37,462 nt of DNA from Bradyrhizobium sp. ORS 375 (GCF_000239775.1 NZ_CAFI01000063.1:1-37462); one strand, 5' to 3'; shown: positions 15,861 through 24,633, counted from the first letter of the stretch. The notes: generated by a model from the letters alone, not told the origin. Numbers and translations: made by a program.

Positions 15861-17183
15861 ATGACGCATTTCCTCACGGATCGACGGTCTCTGCTCAAGG
15901 GCGGCGCGACCTTGCTGGCGGCCGCGGCGACGATGTCTGCCGACGAGCTGCTCGGCTATGCCAAGGCCTGGGCGCAGACCTCGCCCTGGAAGCCGGAGCC
16001 CGGCGCCAAGATCAACATGATGCGCTGGAAGCGCTTCGTCGAGGCCGAGGACGTGGCCTTCATGAAGATCGTTGACGCCTTCCAGAAGGCCAACAACGTC
16101 ACGATCAACATCTCCAACGAATCCTATGACGACGTCCAGCCCAAGGCCTCGGTCGCGGCCAACACCGGGCAGGGGCTCGACATGGTGTGGGGCCTCTACA
16201 CGCTGCCGTTCCTGTTCTCCAACAAGTGCGTCGACATGACCGACGTGGCCGATTACCTCGGCAAGAAGTGCGGCGGCTGGACCGATTCGGGCAAGGCCTA
16301 CGGCATGCTCGACGGCAAGTGGATCGGCATTCCGGTGGCGGCCACCGGCGGCCTGATCAACTACCGCGTCGCCGCCGCCGAGAAGGCCGGCTTCAAGGAG
16401 TTCCCGAAGGACATGGCCGGCATGGCCGAGTTCTTCAAGGCCATGAACAAGAACGGCACGCCCGGCGGCATGGCGCTCGGCCACGCCTCCGGCGACGCCA
16501 ATGGCTGGCTGCACTGGGCGCTGTGGGCGCATGGCGGTAACCTGATCGACAAGGACAACAAGGTTGTCGTCAACTCGCCGGAGACCGCCAAGGCGCTCGA
16601 ATACGTCAAGGGCCTGTACGACAATTTCGTGCCGGGCACCGCGTCCTGGAACGACTCGTCCAACAACAAGGCCTTCCTGGCCGGCCAGCTCTACACCACT
16701 GTCAACGGCATCTCGATCTACGTCACCGCCAAGAAGGAGGCGCCGCAGATCGCCGAGGACATGAACCACGCGCATCTGCCGCCCGGCCTGGACGGCAAGA
16801 CCCGCGAAATGCATCTCGGCTTCCCGATCCTGGTGTTCAACTTCTCCAAGTTCCCGCAGACCTGCAAGGCGTTCACCGCCTTCATGCTGGAGCCGGAGCA
16901 GTTCAACCCGTGGATCGAGGCGGCGCAGGGCTATCTCTCGCACTTCCTCAAGGGCTACGACGCAAACCCGATCTGGACCGTCGATCCGAAGAACACGCCG
17001 TATCGCGATGTCGCGGCCACCGCCACCACGCCGGCCGGCGTCGGCAAGCTCGGCGAGGCCGCGGCCGCCGCGATCGCCGACTTCGTCGTGGTCGACATGT
17101 TCGCGAACTATTGCACGGGCCGCGAGGACGTGAAGACGGCGATGGCGACCGCCGAGCGGTCTGCCAAGCGCATCTTCCGCTGA
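15861..17183 (+). CDS. Sugar ABC transporter substrate-binding protein
   Basis: Extracytoplasmic binding protein of 440 residues, family 1 (MalE/UgpB type). The N-terminal DRRSLLKGGATLLAAAAT has a twin-arginine pair and hydrophobic core, with probable cleavage after AWA or AQT near residue 36. The mature domain shows IVDAFQKANNVTINI, TGQGLDMVWGLYTLP, IGIPVAATGGLINYR, and a W/H-rich ligand region (NGWLHWALWAHGGN), typical for carbohydrate pockets. The specific sugar is not deducible. The context (sugar-acid dehydratase, SDRs, DenD-like protein) favours a pentose, aldonate or related compound. The start at 15861 has GGGAG ten bases upstream. The gene is followed by a family B palindrome before the permease genes. 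Confidence 0.92.
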   Translation: MTHFLTDRRSLLKGGATLLAAAATMSADELLGYAKAWAQTSPWKPEPGAKINMMRWKRFVEAEDVAFMKIVDAFQKANNVTINISNESYDDVQPKASVAANTGQGLDMVWGLYTLPFLFSNKCVDMTDVADYLGKKCGGWTDSGKAYGMLDGKWIGIPVAATGGLINYRVAAAEKAGFKEFPKDMAGMAEFFKAMNKNGTPGGMALGHASGDANGWLHWALWAHGGNLIDKDNKVVVNSPETAKALEYVKGLYDNFVPGTASWNDSSNNKAFLAGQLYTTVNGISIYVTAKKEAPQIAEDMNHAHLPPGLDGKTREMHLGFPILVFNFSKFPQTCKAFTAFMLEPEQFNPWIEAAQGYLSHFLKGYDANPIWTVDPKNTPYRDVAATATTPAGVGKLGEAAAAAIADFVVVDMFANYCTGREDVKTAMATAERSAKRIFR

Positions 17184-17231
17184 GGCGATGACCCTGTAGG
17201 GTGGGCAAAGGCGCAAGCGCCATGCCCTTCC

Positions 17232-17311
17232 GTCATTGCGAGCGAAGCGAAGCAATCCAGGGCGGAGCGCCTGGCTCTGGATTGCTTCGTCGCTTCGCTC
17301 CTCGCAATGAC
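17232..17311. repeat. Palindromic repeat family B, copy 3
   Basis: GTCATTGCGAGCGAAGCG at the left end and CGCTTCGCTCCTCGCAATGAC split over the right end, with CAATCCAGGGCG and CTGGATTGCTTCG as inner arms. It lies between the binding-protein and permease genes of the sugar importer, where a hairpin could stabilise the upstream message or reduce read-through. Confidence 0.9.
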
Positions 17312-17393
17312 GGTGCTTTGAACTATCCGTCCCGAACGTGGTGGGCACGGTGTGCCTTGTCCATCTTTCGTCGCGAAGGGAGCTGCTCGATAC

Positions 17394-18347
17394 ATGAGTA
17401 CCATCCAGACCTCGATGCCTCCGGGGGCCGCCATGGGCGAGCCGTCGGCCTGGGCGCGCATGAAGACCAACCGCAACTTCGTCGCGCTGTGGTTCATGCT
17501 GCCGGCCGCGGCGTTCCTGATCCTGTTCCTGGCCTATCCGCTGGGGCTCGGCGTCTGGATGAGCTTCACCGACGAGAAGATCGGCCGCAGCGGCGTCTTC
17601 GTCGGACTTGAGAACTATGAGTGGCTGTGGGACGACGCCATCTTCTGGCTGTCGGTGTTCAACACGCTGCTGTACACGATCGTCGCCTCCGCCATCAAAT
17701 TCGCGATCGGGCTGTATCTCGCGCTGCTGTTGAACCGGCACATGCCGTTCAAGGCCATGATCCGCGCCATCGTGCTGATCCCCTTCATCGTGCCCACCGT
17801 GCTGTCGGCGATCGCGTTCTGGTGGATCTATGACGCACAGTTCTCGATCATCTCCTGGTCTCTGATCAAGCTCGGCCTGATCACCCAGAACATCAACTTT
17901 CTCGGCGATACGTCCTGGGCGCGCGCCTCTGTGATCATCGCCAACATCTGGCGCGGCGTGCCGTTCGTCGCCATCACACTGCTAGCCGGTCTGCAGACTG
18001 TGTCACCCTCGCTCTATGAGGCTGCGACGCTCGACGGCGCCACCAGCTGGCAGCGCTTCCGCTACATCACCTATCCGCTGCTGACACCCATCATCGCGGT
18101 CGTCATGACGTTCTCGGTGCTGTTCACCTTCACCGACTTCCAGCTGATCTGGGCGCTGACCCGCGGCGGCCCGGTCAACGCCACGCATCTGATGGCGACG
18201 CTCAGCTATCAGCGCGGCATCATCTCCGGCCGTCTCGGCGAGGGCGCCGCGATCGCCACCGCCATGATCCCGTTCCTGATGGCGGCGATCGCGATCTCCT
18301 GGTTCGGCATGCAACGGCGCAAATGGCAGCAAGGATCCGACCAATGA
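17394..18347 (+). CDS. Sugar ABC transporter permease (MalF/UgpA type)
   Basis: Inner-membrane permease of 317 residues with about six membrane spans. After a short cytoplasmic N-terminus comes LWFMLPAAAFLILFLAYPLGLGVWMSF, then several hydrophobic segments. The coupling loop is YEAATLDGATSWQRFRYITYPLL, the classic EAA motif of CUT1 permeases. The C-terminus ends in a short basic tail. It should pair with the next gene product as a heterodimeric channel. The start at 17394 has AAGGGAG eleven bases upstream, and an in-frame ATG at 17352 is less likely. The last codons overlap the start of the second permease gene (ATGA at 18344-18347). Confidence 0.93.
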   Translation: MSTIQTSMPPGAAMGEPSAWARMKTNRNFVALWFMLPAAAFLILFLAYPLGLGVWMSFTDEKIGRSGVFVGLENYEWLWDDAIFWLSVFNTLLYTIVASAIKFAIGLYLALLLNRHMPFKAMIRAIVLIPFIVPTVLSAIAFWWIYDAQFSIISWSLIKLGLITQNINFLGDTSWARASVIIANIWRGVPFVAITLLAGLQTVSPSLYEAATLDGATSWQRFRYITYPLLTPIIAVVMTFSVLFTFTDFQLIWALTRGGPVNATHLMATLSYQRGIISGRLGEGAAIATAMIPFLMAAIAISWFGMQRRKWQQGSDQ

Positions 18348-19279
18348 CCGACACCGCCGCGCTGCAATCCAAAACCCAGTCGAACGCCACGGCGACCGCA
18401 GCGAAGCTCGCCGCCGGCGACGACAGCGAGGGCATGAGCTACCTCGAATCGCTGCCGCGCCGGCTGATCACGCTGTATCTGCCGCTCGGCATCATTCTCC
18501 TGGTGCTGCTGTTCCCGTTCTACTGGATGGGGCTGACGTCGATCAAACCCGACGAGCAGCTGATCGACATGGAGAAGTACAACCCGTTCTGGGTGGTGCA
18601 TCCGACCTTCAAGCACATCTCGAAGCTGCTGTTCGAGACGCAATATCCGCGCTGGCTGTGGAACACGATGTATGTCGCGGTCGGCGCCACCACGCTGTCG
18701 ATCTTCGCGTCCGTGCTCGCGGCCTATGCGATCGTACGGCTGCGCTTCAAGGGCGCGGACACGGTGGGCGTGCTGATTTTCTTTGCGTACCTGGTGCCGC
18801 CGTCGATCCTGTTCATCCCGCTGGCCTCGGTGATCCAGGCCTACGGCCTGTTCGACTCGCCGCTGTCGCTGATCCTGGTCTATCCGACGCTTCTGATCCC
18901 GTTCTCGACCTGGCTCTTGATGGGATACTTCAAGACGATTCCCTTCGAGCTCGAGGAATGCGCCCTGATCGACGGCGCCAGCCGCTGGCAGATCCTGGTC
19001 AAGATCGTCGTGCCGCTCGCGGTGCCCGGGCTGATCTCGGCCTTCATCTTCTCGTTCACGTTATGCTGGAACGAGTTCATCTACGCGCTGACCTTCCTGC
19101 AGTCGACGCCGAACAAGACCGTTCCGGTCGCGATCGTCAACGAGTTCGTCGACGGCGACATCTACAAATGGGGATCGCTGATGGCCGGCGCCCTGGTCGG
19201 CTCGCTGCCGCTCGTGATCCTTTACGCCTTCTTCGTCGAGCATTATGTGTCGGCCATGACCGGCGCGGTGAAGGAGTAG
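18344..19279 (+). CDS. Sugar ABC transporter permease (MalG/UgpE type)
   Basis: Second permease subunit, 311 residues, with about six membrane spans. Key segments are the first span (LGIILLVLLFPFYWMGLTSIK), the internal LSIFASVLAAYAIVRLRF, and the EAA coupling loop EECALIDGASRWQILVKIV. The N-terminal 35 residues are polar, alanine- and threonine-rich, and probably cytoplasmic. The ATG at 18344 overlaps the TGA of the first permease gene and is preceded by AAGGA eight bases upstream, so translation is coupled. A second in-frame ATG at 18323 lies inside the previous gene and lacks support. Family E repeat follows the stop codon. Confidence 0.93.
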   Translation: MTDTAALQSKTQSNATATAAKLAAGDDSEGMSYLESLPRRLITLYLPLGIILLVLLFPFYWMGLTSIKPDEQLIDMEKYNPFWVVHPTFKHISKLLFETQYPRWLWNTMYVAVGATTLSIFASVLAAYAIVRLRFKGADTVGVLIFFAYLVPPSILFIPLASVIQAYGLFDSPLSLILVYPTLLIPFSTWLLMGYFKTIPFELEECALIDGASRWQILVKIVVPLAVPGLISAFIFSFTLCWNEFIYALTFLQSTPNKTVPVAIVNEFVDGDIYKWGSLMAGALVGSLPLVILYAFFVEHYVSAMTGAVKE

Positions 19280-19325
19280 GGCACGCTTCGCTGACTAAAC
19301 TCATATCTCGCCGCACGGGTGATGC

Positions 19326-19474
19326 ACCCTCTCCCCTTGCGGGAGAGGGTGGCGCCGAAGGCGCCGGGTGAGGGGTCTCTCTCCGCGACCGCGGTGTTTG
19401 TGGGACCAACCCCTCACCCAAGCGAGTCCGCGGCAACGACGGTGTAGCCCTCTCCCACAAGGGGAGAGGGCGCA
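19326..19474. repeat. Palindromic repeat family E, copy 1
   Basis: CCCTCTCCCCTTGCGGGAGAGGG is an immediate hairpin at the left end, GGCGCCGAAGGCGCC follows, then GGGTGAGGGG pairs with CCCCTCACCC, and CCCTCTCCCACAAGGGGAG closes the element. A related element is at 27974-28078. It separates the permease gene from the DenD-like gene and may reduce co-transcription. Confidence 0.88.
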
Positions 19475-19549
19475 GTCATGGACACCGCGGGTGGGCTCAC
19501 ATTCGTCGCCGTCGCGCGTGGTGAAACAATAGGAAACAAGGAGCATCCC

Positions 19550-20533
19550 TTGCATATTCTCGTTCTCGGCGCCGCCGGCATGGTCGGGCGCAAGCTGGTG
19601 GAGCGGCTGGTTCGCGACGGCCGTCTCGGCAACAGCGCCATCACACGCATGACCCTGCAGGACATCGTCGCGCCGACGAAGCCCGACACGTCGATTCCCG
19701 TCGAGACCATCGCCGGCGATTTCGCCGTGCCCGGCTTCGCCGAGAAGCTCGTCGCCGATCGCCCCGACGTGATCTTCCATCTCGCCGCCATCGTCTCCGG
19801 CGAGGCCGAGCTCGATTTCGACAAGGGCTATCGTATCAATCTCGACGGCACGCGGATGCTGTTCGACGCGGTCAGGCTGATCGGCGACGGCTACAAGCCG
19901 CGGCTGGTCTTCACCTCCTCGATCGCGGTGTTCGGCGCACCTTTCCCCGACGCGATCGGCGACGAGTTCGTCAACGCGCCGCTCTTGAGCTACGGCACGC
20001 AGAAGGCGATCGGCGAGTTGCTGCTGGCCGACTACAGCCGCCGCGGCTTCTTCGACGGCGTCGGCATCCGCCTGCCGACCATCTGCATCCGCCCCGGCGC
20101 GCCCAACAAGGCCGCCTCCGGCTTCTTCTCGAACATCCTGCGCGAGCCGCTGGCCGGCAAGGAGGCGGTGCTGCCGGTGTCCGAGGACGTCCAGCATTGG
20201 CACGCGACGCCGCGTTCGGCGGTCGGCTTCCTGCTGCATGCCGCGACCATGGATACCGCCAAGATCGGCCCGCGCCGCAACCTGACCATGCCCGGCCTGA
20301 CGGCCACCGTCGGCGAGCAGATCGCCGCGCTCCGCCGGGTCGCCGGCGACAAGGTGGCCGATCGCATCAAGCGGGTTCCCGATCCCTTCATCGTCGGCAT
20401 CGTCGCCGGCTGGCCGCGGAATTTCGAGGCGAAGCGGGCCCGCGAGCTCGGCTTCACCACCGAGGAAAAGACGTTTGACGACATCATCCGGATCCACATC
20501 GAGGACGAGCTCGGCGGCAAGTTCGTCGCCTGA
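19550..20533 (+). CDS. denD: D-erythronate dehydrogenase-like SDR
   Basis: NAD-dependent extended SDR of 327 residues, resembling D-erythronate dehydrogenase (DenD), which oxidises the C4 sugar acid D-erythronate at C2 or C3 on the way to dihydroxyacetone phosphate. The Rossmann motif LGAAGMVG begins at residue 6, the catalytic serine region is FTSSIAVFG, and YGTQK gives Y148/K152. DenD-like features include GVGIRLPTICIRPGAPNKAASGFFSNILREPL and the HWHATPRSAVGFL segment. The likely start is TTG 19550: AAGGAG at 19538-19543 is six bases upstream and the first residues lead straight into the Rossmann strand. The kinase and isomerase of the erythronate route are not in the window, so the exact substrate is unproven. 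Confidence 0.82.
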   Translation: MHILVLGAAGMVGRKLVERLVRDGRLGNSAITRMTLQDIVAPTKPDTSIPVETIAGDFAVPGFAEKLVADRPDVIFHLAAIVSGEAELDFDKGYRINLDGTRMLFDAVRLIGDGYKPRLVFTSSIAVFGAPFPDAIGDEFVNAPLLSYGTQKAIGELLLADYSRRGFFDGVGIRLPTICIRPGAPNKAASGFFSNILREPLAGKEAVLPVSEDVQHWHATPRSAVGFLLHAATMDTAKIGPRRNLTMPGLTATVGEQIAALRRVAGDKVADRIKRVPDPFIVGIVAGWPRNFEAKRARELGFTTEEKTFDDIIRIHIEDELGGKFVA

Positions 20534-20553
20534 GACCGCCAGCTGCCTCTGGA

Positions 20554-20580
20554 CTCACATGGCGCAAAGCGCCATGTGAG
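20554..20580. repeat. Perfect 12-base hairpin
   Basis: CTCACATGGCGC (20554-20565) and GCGCCATGTGAG (20569-20580) pair perfectly around an AAA loop. It has no T-run, so it is not a classical intrinsic terminator. It lies 20 bases after the DenD-like gene and 27 bases before the thiolase gene, and could be a 3'-end structure of the first. Confidence 0.85.
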
Positions 20581-20607
20581 GGCAGGGAGACATTCGGGAG
20601 AGACAGC

Positions 20608-21777
20608 ATGACCGCCAGCATCGTCGGATGGGCGCATACGCCGTTCGGGAAGTTCGACGCCGAGACCGTCGAGAGCCTCGTCGTCAAGGTCGCCAATGAG
20701 GCGCTGGCGGACGCCGGCATCTCGGCCGGTGACGTCGACGAGATCGTGCTCGGCCATTTCAACGCCGGCTTCTCGCCCCAGGACTTCACCGCCTCGCTGG
20801 TCCTGCAGGCCGATCCGGCGCTGCGCTTCAAGCCGGCGACCCGCGTCGAGAACGCCTGCGCCACGGGATCGGCCGCCGTCCACCAGGGCATCCGCGCCAT
20901 CGCCGCCGGTGCGGCCAAGATCGTGCTCGTCGTCGGCGTCGAGCAGATGACGCGCACGCCGGGCCCGGAGATCGGCAAGAACCTGCTCAAGGCCTCCTAT
21001 TTGCCTGAGGACGGCGACACGGTCGGCGGCTTCGCGGGCGTGTTCGGCAAGATCGCCCAGGGCTATTTCCAGAAGTACGGCGACCAGTCGGATGCGCTGG
21101 CGCTGATCGCGGCCAAGAACCACAAGAACGGCGTCGCCAACCCGTTCGCGCAGATGCGCAAGGATTTCGGCTTCGAGTTCTGCCGCTCCGAGAGCGAGAA
21201 GAACCCGTATGTCGCCGGCCCCCTGAAACGCACCGATTGCTCGCTGGTCTCCGACGGCGCCGCCGCGCTGGTGCTGACCGACAGCGAGACGGCCAGGTCG
21301 TTCGCCAAGGCCGTGAACGTCCGCGCGACAGCGCATGCGCAGGACTTCCTGCCGATGAGCAAGCGCGACATCCTCGCCTTCGAGGGTTGCACGGTCGCCT
21401 GGCACCGCGCGCTGGAGAAGGCGGGCGTGACCCTGTCCGATCTCTCCTTCGTCGAGACCCATGACTGCTTCACCGTCGCCGAGCTGATCGAATACGAGGC
21501 GATGGGCCTGACGCCGCGTGGGCAGGGCGCCCGTGCCATCAAGGAGGGCTGGACGCTCAAGGACGGCAAGCTGCCGGTCAATCCCTCCGGCGGCCTCAAG
21601 GCCAAGGGCCACCCGATCGGCGCCACCGGCGTCTCCATGCACGTGATGACCGCCATGCAGCTCACCGGCTCCGCGCCCGAAGGCATGCAGCTCCCCAACG
21701 CCAAGCTCGGCGGCATCTTCAACATGGGCGGCGCCGCGGTTGCCAACTACGTGTCGATCCTGGAGCCGGCGAAGTAG
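20608..21777 (+). CDS. Thiolase, SCP2/acetyl-CoA acetyltransferase type
   Basis: A 389-residue thiolase-fold enzyme acting on acyl-CoA. The nucleophilic cysteine C84 sits in VENACATGS, and the histidine motif GGLKAKGHPIGATG lies near residue 331. The C-terminus runs FNMGGAAVANYVSIL, where degradative thiolases carry a second cysteine (CxG). Its absence is usual for the SCP2-type thiolases, which often work on branched or unusual acyl chains. The start at 20608 has GGGAGAGACAGC upstream. The gene is not overlapped by, and has no obvious operon link to, the DenD-like gene before it. Whether it acts as a thiolase or a carbon-carbon lyase on a specific substrate cannot be told here. Confidence 0.9.
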   Translation: MTASIVGWAHTPFGKFDAETVESLVVKVANEALADAGISAGDVDEIVLGHFNAGFSPQDFTASLVLQADPALRFKPATRVENACATGSAAVHQGIRAIAAGAAKIVLVVGVEQMTRTPGPEIGKNLLKASYLPEDGDTVGGFAGVFGKIAQGYFQKYGDQSDALALIAAKNHKNGVANPFAQMRKDFGFEFCRSESEKNPYVAGPLKRTDCSLVSDGAAALVLTDSETARSFAKAVNVRATAHAQDFLPMSKRDILAFEGCTVAWHRALEKAGVTLSDLSFVETHDCFTVAELIEYEAMGLTPRGQGARAIKEGWTLKDGKLPVNPSGGLKAKGHPIGATGVSMHVMTAMQLTGSAPEGMQLPNAKLGGIFNMGGAAVANYVSILEPAK

Positions 21778-21793
21778 CCCAACTCCGTCCTCC

Positions 21794-21874
21794 GTCATTG
21801 CGAGCGGAGCGACGCAATCCAGGGGCCGAGCGCGCGCCCCTGGATTGCTTCGTCGCTTCGCTCCTCGCAATGAC
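21794..21874. repeat. Palindromic repeat family B, copy 4
   Basis: GTCATTGCGAGCGGAGCGACG on the left and CGTCGCTTCGCTCCTCGCAATGAC divided over the right end, inner arms CAATCCAGGGG and CCCCTGGATTG. It is 16 bases after the thiolase stop and is followed by a family A copy at 21913. Confidence 0.9.
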
Positions 21875-21912
21875 GGTGGTCGGCGCTTTGCCGAGAGCGC
21901 CATCGCGCAGCA

Positions 21913-21988
21913 GGCCGGATGAGCGCAGCGACATCCGGGTTCATCGCCACAGCTCGTGTGAACCCGGATGTCGCTGCGCTCATCCGGA
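21913..21988. repeat. Palindromic repeat family A, copy 3
   Basis: GCCGGATGAGCGCAGCGACATC on the left, split by the loop, and GATGTCGCTGCGCTCATCC on the right. It abuts the stop codon of the DinB gene (21989-21991), so it lies between two convergent genes and may serve both 3' ends. Confidence 0.88.
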
Positions 21989-22552
21989 CTACGGCTTCCA
22001 AATCTTCTCCTCGCTTAACCCCAGCTCGGCGAAATCCTTCGCCCGAAGGCCCGCATCGTCGGCCGGAAAGAACTCGTCCAGCTGCGGCGGCTTCACGGCC
22101 GTCGCCGACAGCATGGCATGCGCCTGGCCGCGGTGGTGGATGTCGTGCTGGAACAGATGCAGCAGCAGGCGGTCGCAGCGTTCGTTCTGCACCCGCGTCT
22201 CGCGGTTGATGCGCACGGTCTCGTCGAGCCGCGCCGGGGTCAGCGCCTCGCAGAAGGCGATCAGGCGGCGGTCCATCGCGCTCTGCGCCTTGACGAGATC
22301 GGCGAGCCGAGGGAACGGCACCTGGTTCTGCCAGGCCATCGGGCCGAGCCAGCCGCCTTCCAGCGCGTCGATGTAGAACAGGTCGATGATGTAGACGTGG
22401 TTGAGCGTCTTCTGCAGGCTCGGGAAGAAGCCGGTGCGCTCGGCGGCAAACTCGTCGGCGCTGAGCTGGCCGCAAGCTGTCAGCAGCCGGTGATTGGCCC
22501 AGGCGTTGTTGTAAGCGAAAGCACGAAAAGTCTGGACGAGATCGGCGGGCAT
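21989..22552 (-). CDS. DinB family protein
   Basis: A 187-residue protein of the DinB/YfiT four-helix-bundle family, which binds a divalent metal. The three-histidine metal site fits H52 (LNHVYIIDLFYID) and the H136/H140 pair (QHDIHHRGQAHAM). Family members include thiol-S-transferases and DNA-damage-induced proteins; the exact activity of this one is unknown. The start at 22552 follows a GGGGTGA-like stretch and is the first ATG of the frame. It lies convergent with the thiolase gene and divergent from the antiporter gene, with 164 bases between the two starts. Confidence 0.88.
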   Translation of the reverse strand: MPADLVQTFRAFAYNNAWANHRLLTACGQLSADEFAAERTGFFPSLQKTLNHVYIIDLFYIDALEGGWLGPMAWQNQVPFPRLADLVKAQSAMDRRLIAFCEALTPARLDETVRINRETRVQNERCDRLLLHLFQHDIHHRGQAHAMLSATAVKPPQLDEFFPADDAGLRAKDFAELGLSEEKIWKP

Positions 22553-22716
22553 TGCGTCTGATCACCCCGTGATGGCTCGTGTCGCATCATACGGAACGGA
22601 TCCCGCGCTTCACCATCGAATTCCGCAAGCCCCCGCGCATCATCCCCATCCGCGTGACGGAACTCTGCCACAATCGGTCGCGGTGCATCGGCCGGCCGCC
22701 CGTGCAATAAGTTCAG

Positions 22717-24465
22717 ATGCCGCACGACACACCCCTCATCGCGACCATCGTCGCCGGCCTCGGATTGGCCTTCGTCTTCGGAGCCCTCGCGCAGCGGTTC
22801 CGTTTTCCCCCTCTGGTCGGCTATCTCCTCGCGGGCGTCGCCGTCGGCCCGTTCACGCCGGGCTTCGTCGCCGACCAGGCGCTGGCCACCGAACTCGCCG
22901 AGCTCGGCATCATCCTGCTGATGTTCGGCGTCGGCCTGCATTTCTCGCTGAAAGACCTGATGTCGGTGCGCGCCATCGCCGTGCCCGGCGCGGTCGTGCA
23001 GATCACCGTCGCGACCCTGATGGGCATGGCGCTGAGCTGGGCGATGGGCTGGTCGATCGGCGGCGGCCTCGTGTTCGGCCTTGCGCTGTCCGTCGCCAGC
23101 ACCGTGGTGCTGCTGCGCGCGCTGCAGGAGCGGCGACTGATGGACACTGAGCGCGGCCGCATCGCGGTCGGCTGGCTGATCGTCGAGGACCTCGCGATGG
23201 TCTTGGCGCTGGTGCTGATCCCGGCCTTTGCCAGCCTGCAGAGCGGCAATGGCGATGTCGCCGCCGCCGATCCGCTCGCCGCCCGCTTCGGGCTTGGTCT
23301 CACCGGCGTGCTGTTGCTGACCTTCGCCAAGATCGGCGTGTTCATGGCGGTGATGCTGCTGGTCGGACGCCGCCTGATCCCCTGGGTCCTGCACTATGTC
23401 GCCCACACAGGCTCGCGTGAGCTGTTTCGCCTCGCGGTACTCGCGATCGCGCTCGGCGTCGCCTTCGGCTCGACAAAGCTGTTCGGCGTGTCGCTGGCGC
23501 TCGGCGCGTTCTTCGCCGGCATGATGCTCGGCGAGTCGCCGCTGAGCCAGCGCGCCGCGCAGGAATCGCTGCCGCTGCGCGATGCCTTCGCGGTGCTGTT
23601 CTTCGTCTCCGCCGGCATGCTGTTCGATCCCTCCAGCATCATCCGCGAGCCCTGGCCGCTGCTGGCGACCCTCTTCATCATCCTGTTCGGCAAGTCGCTC
23701 GCCGCGTTCCTGATCGTCGTCGCGTTCCGCCATCCGGTCTCGACCGCGCTGACCATCTCGGCAAGCCTGGCGCAGATCGGCGAGTTCTCCTTCATCCTCG
23801 CCGAGATCGGCGGCGCCACCAATCTGCTGCCGAAAGCCGGCCGCGACCTGATCCTGGCCGGCGCCATCATCTCGATCATGCTCAATCCGCTGATGTTCGC
23901 CGCGCTCGACTGGCTGCTGCCGCGGCTGGAGCGCCGCCGTGCGGATGTCGCCGCCGCGCCGGCGCCGAAGCCTGCCGAGATCCCGGTCACTCCATTGACT
24001 GAGCACACCATCGTCGTCGGCTATGGCCGCGTCGGCCGGCTCGTGGGCGAGGCGCTGCAGCAGCGCGGCCATGCCTTCCTTGCGGTGGAGACTTCGGAAG
24101 ACATTCTCAAGCAGCTCAACGACGCCGGCATCGAGACCATCACCGGCAACGCCGCCCGCAGCAACGTGCTGCGCGCGACCAATCCGACGGCTGCCCATGC
24201 GCTCGTCATCGCCATCCCCGAGGCGTTCGAGGCCGGGCAGATCGTCGAGCAGGCGCGCGCGGCAAACCCGGCGCTGCACATCGTGGCGCGCGCGCATTCC
24301 GATGCCGAGGTCGAGCATCTGAAATCGCTCGGTGCCGATAGGGTGATCATGGGCGAGCGCGAGATCGCCCGCGGCATGATCGAGGAATTGGACACGCGCC
24401 CGCCTGATCCGGCGCCCGCGCTGGCGCCGCAGCGAGCCGCGGAAGGGGAGCAGGTTCAGGCCTAG
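22717..24465 (+). CDS. Cation:proton antiporter, KefB/YbaL (CPA2) type
   Basis: A 582-residue membrane transporter of the CPA2 family, exchanging K+ or Na+ for H+. Twelve or so hydrophobic helices occupy residues 1-400. The conserved helix starts are PPLVGYLLAGVAVGP, ELGIILLMFGVGLHFS and LALSVASTVVLLRAL. ERGRIAVGWLIVEDLAMVLAL carries the conserved acidic pair E and D. A cytoplasmic TrkA-N (RCK) domain follows from about residue 430, with the nucleotide-binding motif GYGRVGRLVG, and the C-terminus is proline-rich. This is the YbaL/KefB arrangement without a KTN-C extension. The ATG at 22717 has only a weak ribosome site. No Kef accessory oxidoreductase gene is adjacent. Confidence 0.92.
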   Translation: MPHDTPLIATIVAGLGLAFVFGALAQRFRFPPLVGYLLAGVAVGPFTPGFVADQALATELAELGIILLMFGVGLHFSLKDLMSVRAIAVPGAVVQITVATLMGMALSWAMGWSIGGGLVFGLALSVASTVVLLRALQERRLMDTERGRIAVGWLIVEDLAMVLALVLIPAFASLQSGNGDVAAADPLAARFGLGLTGVLLLTFAKIGVFMAVMLLVGRRLIPWVLHYVAHTGSRELFRLAVLAIALGVAFGSTKLFGVSLALGAFFAGMMLGESPLSQRAAQESLPLRDAFAVLFFVSAGMLFDPSSIIREPWPLLATLFIILFGKSLAAFLIVVAFRHPVSTALTISASLAQIGEFSFILAEIGGATNLLPKAGRDLILAGAIISIMLNPLMFAALDWLLPRLERRRADVAAAPAPKPAEIPVTPLTEHTIVVGYGRVGRLVGEALQQRGHAFLAVETSEDILKQLNDAGIETITGNAARSNVLRATNPTAAHALVIAIPEAFEAGQIVEQARAANPALHIVARAHSDAEVEHLKSLGADRVIMGEREIARGMIEELDTRPPDPAPALAPQRAAEGEQVQA

Positions 24466-24480
24466 CCCGGCTGTGGGCTC

Positions 24481-24611
24481 GTCATTCCGGGGCAATCGTC
24501 AATGCGCTCGCGCGTTGACGATTGAACCCGGAATCTCGAGATTGTCCGGGTGAGATGCAAGCCAAGCTCGAGATTCCGGGTTCAAGGCCTGCGGCCTTGC
24601 CCCGGAATGAC
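24481..24611. repeat. Palindromic repeat family C, copy 2 (expanded)
   Basis: Outer arms GTCATTCCGGGG (24481) and CCCCGGAATGAC (about 24600-24611) match the family C ends. The centre is longer than at 10450: a CGTCAATGCG...CGCGTTGACG hairpin and two copies of the GAATCTCGAGATT/TCGAGATTCCGGG motif lie inside. It is the 3' region of two convergent genes. Confidence 0.85.
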
Positions 24612-24633
24612 GGCGGGTGGGGCTACATCATAC

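Noticed and set aside
15801-17741. Long open minus-strand frame across the sugar binding-protein and permease genes
   Set aside because: Low-complexity composition and full overlap with motif-rich plus-strand genes; also crosses a family B repeat.
19478-19549. ATG 19478 as start of the DenD-like gene
   Set aside because: It adds 24 residues ahead of the Rossmann strand and lies next to the family E repeat without a ribosome site. TTG 19550 has AAGGAG at proper spacing.
20032-21903. Long open minus-strand frame opposite the thiolase gene
   Set aside because: No recognisable domain and overlap with a thiolase that has catalytic motifs in the right order.
22480-24495. Long open minus-strand frame opposite the antiporter gene
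   Set aside because: Composition (R, D, Q and H rich) is that of a GC-rich shadow frame. The antiporter has clear transport and TrkA-N motifs on the other strand.
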